Positions 1 to 5,960 of a stretch of DNA of 10,538 nt are shown in pieces (position 1 is the stretch's first letter; the number at the start of each line of letters is the position of its first letter). Source of the DNA: an uncultured Clostridia bacterium (GTDB taxonomy: Bacteria; Bacillota; Clostridia; Oscillospirales; Oscillospiraceae). Under the pieces are notes generated by a model, which ran no database searches, was not told the origin of the DNA, and worked only from the letters and a program-made list of their open reading frames with translations. The DNA lies in the NCBI GenBank assembly GCA_945946745.1, contig CAMEWZ010000051.1, forward strand, positions 1 through 10,538. Direction: 5' to 3'. The translations under genes and the position numbers were made by a program.

Positions 1-2
1 GG

Positions 3-149
3 TATTATGATTATGATGAGGAATACGAGGAGTACTACTGCATGATGGATCTGGATGAGGACGAGGTCTATCGCATTCAAACCTCCCGCAGTCAGCACTG
101 CCCCTTCTACCGGCAGGGCGACGATTACACCCTCGCAAGGAGACAATGA
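3..149 (+). CDS. Small acidic Cys/Tyr-rich protein, C-terminal part (DUF6472-like)
   Basis: This is an open frame that enters from the left edge and ends at TGA 147-149, leaving 48 visible residues. The fragment is very acidic and tyrosine-rich at first (YYDYDEEYEEYY), then carries an acidic LDEDEVYR segment, a CPFYRQGDDY segment and a basic end (LARRQ). Two cysteines are visible. The pattern resembles, from memory, a family of roughly 55-residue clostridial proteins (DUF6472) with two further cysteines in a CxxC near the N-terminus. If that is right, only a few residues are cut off and the protein may bind a metal through four cysteines; this is inference. The stop lies 2 nt before the start of the lipoprotein gene, and that gene's ribosome binding site lies inside this coding sequence, so the two are probably co-transcribed and translationally coupled. 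Function is unknown. Confidence 0.6.
   Translation, partial: YYDYDEEYEEYYCMMDLDEDEVYRIQTSRSQHCPFYRQGDDYTLARRQ
137..142 (+). promoter_or_regulatory. Ribosome binding site deciding the lipoprotein start
   Basis: AAGGAG sits 9 nt before ATG 152 but only 3 nt before the in-frame ATG at 146. This favours 152, which also places the basic MKR directly before the hydrophobic signal peptide. Confidence 0.7.
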
Positions 150-151
150 CC

Positions 152-1975
152 ATGAAACGCATGCTCCCGCTGCTTCTGGCCTGCTTACTGCTGCTGGGCT
201 GCGGCCAAGGCATTTCGGCAGAGGAAACGGGCAACGCCCTTCCCTCCGCCAGTGCCCCCGCCGCTGAGAGTTTTCCCTCCGTCACGGAAATCCAGGAGGA
301 GTCCCAAGGCCTTCAGACCTACCTGCTCCCCCTGGCCAACGCCTACAGTCTCAAGGCCTGGGGCAAGCACCTTCTGCTTCTGAGCGGAGACAGCACCACC
401 ACTTTGACCTTACTTAAGCCCCAGGATCTGGCCATTACCGCCAGTCTCACGCTGGATTTTTACCTGGACGCCGATGATCCCGGGCTGCAGCTTGGAGCGG
501 AACATCTGTCCTACTATGACCCAGCGGCGGGACAAACCGTGGTTCTGGATGAAACGCTGAAGGAAATCAGTCACATCCGCGCCCCGGAGGGGCTGGTGGG
601 TTCTCCCCTTCTCTCCGGCGATCGGAACACCCTGTACTACTGCACCGCCACTGCCATCCGTTCCTGGAATCTGGAAACCGGTATCCGCCGTATGGTCAAG
701 GCGTTGTCCTACGAATCTCAAGCGCTCACCGGGCTGCATCACAACGATTCCGTGGTACAGTGTACCATTCAAAATGACGGGCAAACCCAGTCCCTCTTTG
801 TAGCCGTGGACAACGGGCGTTTGCAAAAGCAGGTGGATGGGCAGGTATGGTTAACCTCCCAGGACGGTTCGTTTTACGCCAGTTTCCCCACAGGCGGCGT
901 GCAGTCCCTGGTTTTTGGCGAAAGCACCGAGGGAGCCCAGCTGCTTCTCAGCGAGGATCCCAGGGCGCGGGGACAGTTTCTCCCCCGGCTTCGGGGGGCG
1001 GTGTTCGTCTCCACCCTTCCCGAAGGGGAAACCGCTCTTACGTACTGCGACCTTCCCTCCGGCACCCAGTATGAACCTACTATCCTGGGGACTGACCGGG
1101 TTCCCCTGGCAATCACCGGGCTGGAGGGAAGCGTCTATCTGCTCACCTACCGGCCCGACTACGGCCGCAACGCCGTGACGCGCTGGGAGACTTCCGTTCT
1201 TGCCCCCAGCGGAGACGCCCGAATCAGCCCCTATGCCAGTGAACCAGACACCGCCGCACTGGCCCAGTGCCAGCAAACCGCCCGGAAAATTGGGGAAAAA
1301 TACGGCCTTCAAGTGCGGGTCTGGAAGGACGCCACCGCGGTGCAGCCCTGGGATTACGATCTGGAGCCGGAATACCAAGTGGGTGTGATTCAGCGGGAGC
1401 TGGAGCTTCTGGATGCCCGGCTTTCCCAATATCCGCAAGCCATTCTCACCGCCACTGCCTCCCACTTCACCTCCCTGAACCTCTGTCTGGTGCGGCAACT
1501 CACCGGAACCGCCGAATCCGGCAGTCTGCAACGGGTCAACGGCCTGCAATTTTTCGACGATGGCAGTGCCTATGTGGTTCTGGCTGTGGGCCGGTACTCG
1601 GATCATGAGCTGTATCATGAGCTGTTCCACGTGATGGAGACCCACATTCTCAGCCAAAGCGCCGCCTTTGACCGTTGGGAGGAGCAGAATCCCTCCGGTT
1701 TTTCCTATGACTACAGCTACCGAACCAACGCCCAGCGGGACTCCGGCGTGTATCTGTCCAAGGGAAACCGGGCCTTCATCGACACCTACTCCATGAGCTA
1801 CCCCAGCGAGGATCGCGCCAGAATCATGGAATACGCCATGCTCCCCGGAAATGCCTCCCTGTTCCGGGAATCGATCCTGCAAGCCAAGCTTGCCACCCTG
1901 TGCAAAGGCATCCGGGATGCCTACGATCTGAAAAAATCCAACGAAACCTACCGTTGGGAACAATATCTCAAATAA
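152..1975 (+). CDS. Lipoprotein with putative zinc metallopeptidase domain
   Basis: A predicted 607-residue exported lipoprotein. Residues 1-17 are a type II signal peptide: basic MKR, a leucine-rich core and the lipobox LLGC, with C17 the lipidated cysteine. It should therefore be anchored to the outer face of the membrane. Residues of about 45-340 are beta-rich with repeated short units (for example SLKAWGKHLLLLSGD, GDRNTLYYCTATAIRSWNLETG, EGSVYLLTYRPDYG), suggesting a degenerate beta-propeller; this is inference. The C-terminal part carries HELYHELFH, which holds two overlapping HExxH motifs (H485-H489 and H489-H493). The second fits the metallopeptidase context better because the residue before it is uncharged and a hydrophobic one follows. 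About 60 residues downstream, FIDTYSMSYPSEDRARIMEY supplies a possible third ligand, E553, as in gluzincins. The substrate is unknown, and it could also be an inactive homologue. It follows the small acidic protein by 2 nt and ends at a hairpin. Confidence 0.8.
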   Translation: MKRMLPLLLACLLLLGCGQGISAEETGNALPSASAPAAESFPSVTEIQEESQGLQTYLLPLANAYSLKAWGKHLLLLSGDSTTTLTLLKPQDLAITASLTLDFYLDADDPGLQLGAEHLSYYDPAAGQTVVLDETLKEISHIRAPEGLVGSPLLSGDRNTLYYCTATAIRSWNLETGIRRMVKALSYESQALTGLHHNDSVVQCTIQNDGQTQSLFVAVDNGRLQKQVDGQVWLTSQDGSFYASFPTGGVQSLVFGESTEGAQLLLSEDPRARGQFLPRLRGAVFVSTLPEGETALTYCDLPSGTQYEPTILGTDRVPLAITGLEGSVYLLTYRPDYGRNAVTRWETSVLAPSGDARISPYASEPDTAALAQCQQTARKIGEKYGLQVRVWKDATAVQPWDYDLEPEYQVGVIQRELELLDARLSQYPQAILTATASHFTSLNLCLVRQLTGTAESGSLQRVNGLQFFDDGSAYVVLAVGRYSDHELYHELFHVMETHILSQSAAFDRWEEQNPSGFSYDYSYRTNAQRDSGVYLSKGNRAFIDTYSMSYPSEDRARIMEYAMLPGNASLFRESILQAKLATLCKGIRDAYDLKKSNETYRWEQYLK

Positions 1976-1995
1976 TCCTAACCTTCAGAAAATCA

Positions 1996-2020
1996 GCGCC
2001 CCGCCAAATTGGCGGGGCGC
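1996..2020. terminator. Bidirectional hairpin between convergent genes
   Basis: A perfect 10-bp inverted repeat, GCGCCCCGCC and GGCGGGGCGC, with loop AAATT. It lies 20 nt after the lipoprotein stop and 17 nt after the stop of the convergent CBS gene. The plus side has only a short T stretch; the minus side continues TGATTTTC. It probably serves both genes. Confidence 0.75.
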
Positions 2021-2037
2021 TTACATGGTATGTAGCG

Positions 2038-2451
2038 TTAATCTTCCGGAAACAGCTTATCATAGCAGTATTTGATGATGGCCTTACGGGTGATGATGCC
2101 GATGAACGCACCATAATCGTCCACCACGGGAACAAAGTTCTGCATGGAGGCCCGCTCCACCAGATCGTGCATGGAGGCGGTGACCCGGACAGGCAGGTTA
2201 TCCTTGCGCCGGGAAATCTCCATAATCCGCCTGGCCTCCGCCTGGCGCATGTCCATGTAGCACATGTTTTTCATGGCCCACAGCAAATCTCCCTCGGTCA
2301 GCGTCCCCCGGTATTCCCCCCGGCGGTTCAGAATGGGGATGGCCGCATACCCTGCCGACTCCATTTTCTCCAAGGCTTGCCGGATGGTATAGTCATCGTA
2401 AAGATAGGCGCACATGGCTTTCGGTGTCAGAAAAAATAAGATACTGTTCAT
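2038..2451 (-). CDS. Stand-alone two-CBS-domain protein
   Basis: A 137-residue soluble protein made almost only of two CBS modules. The first covers about residues 9-62 (GYAAIPILNRRGEYRGTLTEGDLLWAM) and the second about 78-137 (NFVPVVDDYGAFIGIITRKAIIK). Such pairs form a Bateman module that binds adenine nucleotides, and no catalytic or membrane domain is attached. Size and layout resemble the c-di-AMP-binding proteins DarB of Bacillus (YkuL) and CbpB, which act on the stringent-response enzyme Rel; that assignment is an inference from architecture, not from conserved ligand residues. The start ATG has AAAAGGAG 6 nt upstream. It lies downstream of lysA in the same direction but has its own promoter-like sequence in the 143-nt gap, and it converges on the lipoprotein gene. 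Confidence 0.85.
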   Translation of the reverse strand: MNSILFFLTPKAMCAYLYDDYTIRQALEKMESAGYAAIPILNRRGEYRGTLTEGDLLWAMKNMCYMDMRQAEARRIMEISRRKDNLPVRVTASMHDLVERASMQNFVPVVDDYGAFIGIITRKAIIKYCYDKLFPED

Positions 2452-2498
2452 AGGGTTCTCCTTTTCGGTCGGAGTTGGGTTTCCCCTCCGTCAGTATT

Positions 2499-2507
2499 AT
2501 TATAGCA
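2499..2507 (-). promoter_or_regulatory. Extended -10 promoter for the CBS-domain gene
   Basis: The minus strand reads TGC directly before a consensus TATAAT (2499-2504), an extended -10 element. No good -35 is seen at 16-18 nt. Transcription would start near 2491, giving a leader of about 40 nt before the ATG at 2451. Confidence 0.55.
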
Positions 2508-2579
2508 CACCCGGGGCGGAAAAGTATGAAATTTTATTGTCATTTCCTCCGCTATCAGCCAAAGATACCCTCCCCATTT

Positions 2580-2594
2580 TGTGCAATTTGCACA
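2580..2594. repeat. Short inverted repeat just after the lysA stop
   Basis: TGTGCA and TGCACA separated by ATT, immediately beyond the lysA stop codon. There is no T-run on the minus side, so it is a poor intrinsic terminator. It might act as a 3'-end stabilising or processing hairpin for lysA mRNA; this is inference. Confidence 0.35.
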
Positions 2595-3863
2595 TTACTC
2601 TCCGAACGTAAACTCCGTACAGTCAAAGGTGGCGAAATAGTCCCGGGGGGTCTCCGCCCGGCGGATTAGCTGGAAGCTGCCGTCGGGTTTCAGCAGCACC
2701 TCCGCCGAGCGCAGCTTGCCGTTGTAGTTATAGCCCATGGAATAGCCGTGGGCGCCGGTGTCATGAATCGCCACAATGTCCCCGATTTCAATCTCCGGCA
2801 GGCTGCGCTCAATGGCAAATTTGTCGTTGTTTTCGCACAAGCCGCCGGTAACATCATAGACGTGATCCAGAATCGCGTCCTCCTTGCCCAGCACCGTAAT
2901 GTGATGATAGGCGCCATATATGGCCGGACGCATCAAGTCAGCAGCGCAGGCATCCAGACCCACGTACTCCCGGTAGATGTGCTTTTGATGGAGCACCGTG
3001 GAAATCAGATGTCCGTAAGGGGCCAGCATGAACCGGCCCAGCTCCGTGAAGATGGCCACATCGTCCATTCCCTGGGGCGTCAGGATCTGCTCATAGCGGG
3101 CGCGCACCCCCTCGCCAATGATGGCGATGTTGTTGGCGGGCTGCTCCGGGCGGTAATCCACGCCGATGCCGCCGGAGAGGTTGATAAAGGCAATGTGGGC
3201 GCCGGTGGCGTTGCGCAGCCGTACCGCCAGCCGGAACAGCTGGCTTGCCAGCTCCGGATAATACTCGTTGGTGGTGGTGTTGGAGGCCAGGAAGGCATGG
3301 ATGCCGAAATGCTTGGTTCCCAGCTTTTGCAGCCGGTTAATGGCTCCTGCCATCTGATCCTCGGTCATGCCGTACTTGGCATCCCGGGGCATATCCATAA
3401 TGGTATTGCCCAGGGAGAAGGAGCCGCCGGGATTATAGCGCAGGCAGACCGTCTCCGGCACCTTTCCGTTGGTGATCCGATCCAGGAACTCCACATAGGT
3501 GGAGTCATCCAAGTTGATATAGGCTCCCATCTCATAGGCCTTGCGCATATCCTTCTCCGGCGTTACATTGGAGGAGAACATCACATGATGTCCGGTAATG
3601 CCCACCGCCTCCGCCAGCAGCAGCTCGGTATAGCTGGCGCAGTCACAGCCGCAGCCCTCCTCCTGCAAAATCCGCAAAATGTACGGATTGGGGGTGGCTT
3701 TCACAGCAAAATATTCCCGGAACCCTTTGTTCCAGGCGAAAGCCGCCTTCAGCGCCCGGGCATTGGCCCGGATCCCGGCCTCATCATAAATATGGAAGGG
3801 GGTGGGGATCTGTGCCTTGATCTCCCGGGCCTTCTCCAGCGTCAGAAAAGGGGTCTTTTTCAT
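2595..3863 (-). CDS. lysA: Diaminopimelate decarboxylase (divergent LysA)
   Basis: A PLP-dependent fold III (alanine racemase-like) decarboxylase of 422 residues, a normal LysA length. It catalyses the last step of lysine synthesis, meso-diaminopimelate to L-lysine and CO2, in the cytoplasm. Visible motifs are FAVKATPNP with the PLP lysine K55, the glycine-rich phosphate loop SGGIGVDY (231-234), MRPAIYGAYH near 311-320, CEN at 343-345 where the active-site cysteine of the partner subunit is expected, and HGYSMGYNYN near 372-381. Several signatures differ from textbook LysA: HAFLASN (189-195) stands where HIGSQ is usual, and ELGR (274-277) replaces EPGR. It therefore belongs to a divergent subgroup; another amino-acid decarboxylase cannot be excluded from the protein alone. 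The lysine riboswitch directly upstream strongly supports a role in lysine synthesis. A GAGAGG ribosome binding site lies 10 nt before the ATG. Confidence 0.9.
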   Translation of the reverse strand: MKKTPFLTLEKAREIKAQIPTPFHIYDEAGIRANARALKAAFAWNKGFREYFAVKATPNPYILRILQEEGCGCDCASYTELLLAEAVGITGHHVMFSSNVTPEKDMRKAYEMGAYINLDDSTYVEFLDRITNGKVPETVCLRYNPGGSFSLGNTIMDMPRDAKYGMTEDQMAGAINRLQKLGTKHFGIHAFLASNTTTNEYYPELASQLFRLAVRLRNATGAHIAFINLSGGIGVDYRPEQPANNIAIIGEGVRARYEQILTPQGMDDVAIFTELGRFMLAPYGHLISTVLHQKHIYREYVGLDACAADLMRPAIYGAYHHITVLGKEDAILDHVYDVTGGLCENNDKFAIERSLPEIEIGDIVAIHDTGAHGYSMGYNYNGKLRSAEVLLKPDGSFQLIRRAETPRDYFATFDCTEFTFGE

Positions 3864-3912
3864 GGTATTCTATCCTCTCTCAAGTAAAATCATGGTAGGC
3901 AACGGGGTCACC

Positions 3913-3943
3913 AAAAGAAACCCCTGTGCCGCCGGCACAGGGG
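3913..3943 (-). terminator. Riboswitch-controlled intrinsic terminator before lysA
   Basis: On the minus strand a 10-bp GC-rich stem, CCCCTGTGCC and GGCACAGGGG with loop GGC, is followed by TTTCTTTT (3913-3920). It lies between the lysine aptamer and the lysA ATG, 50 nt from the latter, so it acts as the off state of the leader. Its loop and 3' arm (3926-3935) can instead pair over 10 positions, with one G-U, with the end of the aptamer (3962-3971), forming an antiterminator. Confidence 0.88.
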
Positions 3944-3960
3944 GAACGCACTGGTTTCCT

Positions 3961-4130
3961 CCCGGCAGCACTCCATCCATCTGGATGACAGTTCCGCGCA
4001 TATTCTGCGCGGCCCCAGGATCCGCCCGCTTGGCATCAAGCAAACCCTTCGGCGCAGGCGCCTTTCCCGTCCCCGGCAATTGCCAAACCGGAGGGGTACT
4101 GATCGCGTGCGCAACCTCAGCCGTAGTGGT
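3961..4130 (-). promoter_or_regulatory. Lysine riboswitch (L box) of lysA
   Basis: On the minus strand the leader carries the conserved pieces of the lysine aptamer in the right order: TGAGGTTGCG (like AGAGGTGCG of Bacillus lysC, GAGG at 4115-4118), CAGTA, GGGAAAGG, CGCCGAAG (4047-4054), a P4-like hairpin CCGCGCA/TGCGCGG with the typical GAATA loop (3994-4012), CTGTCA (3986-3991), a small P5 hairpin (ATCC/GGAT) and GGAGTGCT. The closing P1 stem is short in what I can pair: CGGC (4120-4123) with GCCG (3963-3966). Length is about 170 nt, usual for the class. Bound lysine should stabilise P1, free the downstream terminator and switch lysA off; low lysine allows the antiterminator. Confidence 0.93.
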
Positions 4131-4134
4131 ATTC

Positions 4135-4163
4135 ATTGTAAGCCATACGCCGGTCTTTGTCAA
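4135..4163 (-). promoter_or_regulatory. SigA-type promoter of the riboswitch-lysA transcript
   Basis: The minus strand shows a perfect TTGACA (4158-4163), a 17-nt spacer and TACAAT (4135-4140). Transcription would start near 4128, exactly at the 5' edge of the lysine aptamer, giving a leader of about 265 nt. Confidence 0.9.
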
Positions 4164-4254
4164 CCCCGTTTCCCACTCTCCTGGGGGTAGAATTCCCTTT
4201 TCTCCGGTTGGGAGAGGCCGGAAGAAAGTCGTGGGTGTTTTTTTGTGAAAAATG
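4164..4254. other. Spacer between divergent lysA and hemolysin III promoters
   Basis: About 90 nt with no gene. It contains inverted repeats: CTCTCC (4176-4181) with GGAGAG (4211-4216), an alternative TCTCC (4201-4205) with GGAGA (4211-4215), and outer CCCAC (4172-4176) with GTGGG (4231-4235), followed by seven T (4238-4244). No plus-strand gene precedes it, so a terminator role is unclear. The T-run could help the downstream promoter as an UP-like element. Confidence 0.3.
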
Positions 4255-4263
4255 TGCTATGAT
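4255..4263 (+). promoter_or_regulatory. Extended -10 promoter of the hemolysin III gene
   Basis: TGC directly precedes TATGAT (4258-4263), an extended -10 element. The -35 region is poor but T-rich. The predicted start near 4270 leaves a leader of about 24 nt that holds the ribosome binding site. Confidence 0.55.
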
Positions 4264-4293
4264 ATGTCCAAACCAAAAGCAAAGGAGATTTCC

Positions 4294-4965
4294 ATGAAGC
4301 GAACCAAATTATCCGACCGTCAGCTCCCCGACTACACCAAGGGTGAGGAGCGCATGAACATGATTACCCACATTCTGGGAGGCGTTTTGGGCATCGTGGC
4401 TCTGACCCTGTGCGTCATCCGTGCGGCCCTCCACGGCAATGTGTACGGCGTGGTCACCTCCGCCATTTATGGCACCACCATGATCGTCACCTTTACCATT
4501 TCCAGCGTCTATCATGGTCTCAAGCCCAACCTGGGTAAAAAGGTGATGCAGGTCATTGACCACTGCACCATCTACTTTCTGATCGCGGGCACCTACACCG
4601 TCATTGTGCTGTCCGCCCTTCGCCCGGCATATCCCGTGCTGGCCTGGAGCATTTTTGGATTCGAATGGGCCATGGCCGCCCTGGCCACCGCGCTGACCGC
4701 GATCGATCTGAAAAAGTACTCCATCTTTTCCATGATCTGTTACATCGGTATGGGCTGGGCCATTCTCCCCTTCGCCCGGCAGGCCCTGGAGGTGCTGACC
4801 TTTTCGGGATTCCTGCTGCTGCTCCTGGGCGGCATCGCCTACACCATCGGCTCCATTCTCTACGGCCTGGGCAAGAAACGGAAGTGGATGCACTCTGTAT
4901 TCCATCTGTTCGTCAACCTGGGCGCGCTGCTCCAATTTTTCGCGGTTCTGTTTTACGCGGTATGA
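4294..4965 (+). CDS. Hemolysin III / PAQR-family integral membrane protein
   Basis: A 223-residue, very hydrophobic protein predicted to span the membrane seven times. It shows the full PAQR/hemolysin III signature: an N-terminal EERMNxxTHxxG (residues 18-29), SxxxH in SSVYH (S70, H74), the DH pair D89-H90 before a helix, and HxxxH in HSVFH (H200, H204). The serine, aspartate and histidines form the zinc site in structurally known relatives, which suggests a hydrolase-like activity, possibly on lipid amides. Despite the name, few bacterial members have been shown to lyse cells; some affect membrane lipid balance. The ATG at 4294 is chosen because AAAGGAG lies 7 nt upstream; the in-frame ATG at 4252 precedes the -10 element and cannot be on this transcript. 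It appears monocistronic and is divergent from lysA. Confidence 0.9.
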   Translation: MKRTKLSDRQLPDYTKGEERMNMITHILGGVLGIVALTLCVIRAALHGNVYGVVTSAIYGTTMIVTFTISSVYHGLKPNLGKKVMQVIDHCTIYFLIAGTYTVIVLSALRPAYPVLAWSIFGFEWAMAALATALTAIDLKKYSIFSMICYIGMGWAILPFARQALEVLTFSGFLLLLLGGIAYTIGSILYGLGKKRKWMHSVFHLFVNLGALLQFFAVLFYAV

Positions 4966-5004
4966 CCGCGAATCCCCTCCCTGGAGCAGGATATCTACAA
5001 AAGG

Positions 5005-5040
5005 AAGACAGCCCGGACACGAAAATGTCCGGGCTGTCTT
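5005..5040. terminator. Strong bidirectional terminator hairpin
   Basis: A perfect 15-bp stem (5005-5019 with 5026-5040; arms AAGACAGCCCGGACA and its complement) with loop CGAAAA. It lies 39 nt after the hemolysin III stop and 41 nt after the convergent hydrolase stop. The minus side ends TCTTCCTTTT, a U-rich tail fitting the end of the dnaB-hydrolase operon; the plus side has a shorter tail. Confidence 0.85.
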
Positions 5041-5081
5041 ATGCATTCCTCGGGAATTCCCAAATGGAGCCGGAATCGCTG

Positions 5082-5900
5082 CTATCGGCGTAGCGCCTTC
5101 ACAAAGTCTTCCAGCAGGGCATTGATGATTTCTGGCTTGTCCGTGTTCGAATTGTGTCCCGCTCCATCAATCCATTGGATGGGAATTCCGGTGTTCTTAT
5201 GCCACGCTTTGTTATAACGGATGCAGGAACCGGCATGATCCTGCTTTCCGCAAATCAGCAGCGCAGGGCATTTGATCTCATAGGGCAGATCCTTTTCCAT
5301 CGCTTCTGCGAGAATTCGAAAACCATGTCCGGCAAGCTGTGCATACCGCTTTTGATTCCCATCATAGACCATCATGATATCCTTCATCAATTGTCTTCCA
5401 TACGCAGAAGTCGCCACACCATTTGACCCCGACTTCAAAAGCGCCTTCCATGGGTAACAGGAATACACCGGCTCCATTCTTTTCAGAAGCCATAGTTCCA
5501 CACCTGTTACATATTTTCGCTGCAACGGCGCGGAATCCACGGAAACAAAGCCAGCCAGGCGATTGGGGTAAAGCTGTGCGTACGCCTGTCCCACATAGCC
5601 GCCCATCGATTGGCCTACCAGAATCGGCGTTCGGATGGCTTCCAACGTCAAAATTTCTTCCAGCCATCTTGCCTTATCAAACAAATCAAAGTCGAAACGG
5701 AAAGGCCATGAAGCAGCGTGCCCCGGTGCGTCCCAAGTGAAAAGATTGTATTTTCCTTGAAAGTAGGCAACCTGTTTGTCAAACAATCTATGGTCAGCCG
5801 TTAAGCCCGGAAGAAAAACCAGTGTCGGCGCCTGTTCATCCAATCTGTTCAGCCAATAGTGAATGGCTCCACAAGGAGTTTGATATATTTTCTCTATCAT
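5082..5900 (-). CDS. Alpha/beta hydrolase
   Basis: A 272-residue cytoplasmic alpha/beta-hydrolase-fold protein with no signal peptide. The catalytic triad is visible: nucleophile elbow GQSMGG (S98), acid D221 in CGKQD and H249 in GAGHNSN. The segment FLPGLTADHRLF (29-40) supplies the usual oxyanion region, and residues of about 130-200 form the cap. The family includes esterases, lipases and haloperoxidase-like enzymes; the substrate cannot be told. The ATG at 5900 is chosen because GGAGG (5909-5913) lies 8 nt upstream; a 20-residue upstream extension (to 5960) lacks such a site and overlaps it. The gene starts 60 nt after ftsH with no clear terminator between, so it is probably the last operon gene. 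By eye its coding sequence is richer in A/T and uses more A/T-ending codons than neighbours, hinting at separate origin. Confidence 0.88.
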   Translation of the reverse strand: MIEKIYQTPCGAIHYWLNRLDEQAPTLVFLPGLTADHRLFDKQVAYFQGKYNLFTWDAPGHAASWPFRFDFDLFDKARWLEEILTLEAIRTPILVGQSMGGYVGQAYAQLYPNRLAGFVSVDSAPLQRKYVTGVELWLLKRMEPVYSCYPWKALLKSGSNGVATSAYGRQLMKDIMMVYDGNQKRYAQLAGHGFRILAEAMEKDLPYEIKCPALLICGKQDHAGSCIRYNKAWHKNTGIPIQWIDGAGHNSNTDKPEIINALLEDFVKALRR

Positions 5901-5960
5901 GGTCTTAACCTCCATTTTCCGAAAACGCCGGTGGCAGCCGGTTGGAACAGTCAAGTCCAT

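Noticed and set aside
851..1963. A 370-codon minus-strand open frame antisense to the lipoprotein
   Set aside because: Glycine-rich shadow composition, no motif, no signal; the plus-strand frame has a signal peptide, lipobox and HExxH.
2022..2034. TACAT/ATGTA inverted repeat beside the 1996-2020 hairpin
   Set aside because: Only 5 bp and A/T-rich, so it may well be chance; no operator family suggested.
2748..3887. A 379-codon plus-strand open frame antisense to lysA
   Set aside because: It mirrors lysA codon positions, gives a low-complexity sequence rich in G, H, Q and V, and has no family motif. Long antisense frames are expected opposite GC-rich genes. It also runs into the lysA leader.
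4172..4244. Possible plus-strand terminator (inverted repeats then seven T)
   Set aside because: No plus-strand gene lies upstream, the stems compete with each other, and the T-run is separated from the shorter stems; kept only as a described spacer.
3802..4248. Plus-strand 148-codon frame over the lysA leader
   Set aside because: It is antisense to the riboswitch, promoter and lysA start, has no ribosome binding site of note, and is not protein-like.
4309..5046. A 245-codon minus-strand open frame opposite the hemolysin III gene
   Set aside because: The plus frame has all PAQR motifs and transmembrane segments. The minus frame is a hydrophilic shadow and crosses the terminator hairpin.
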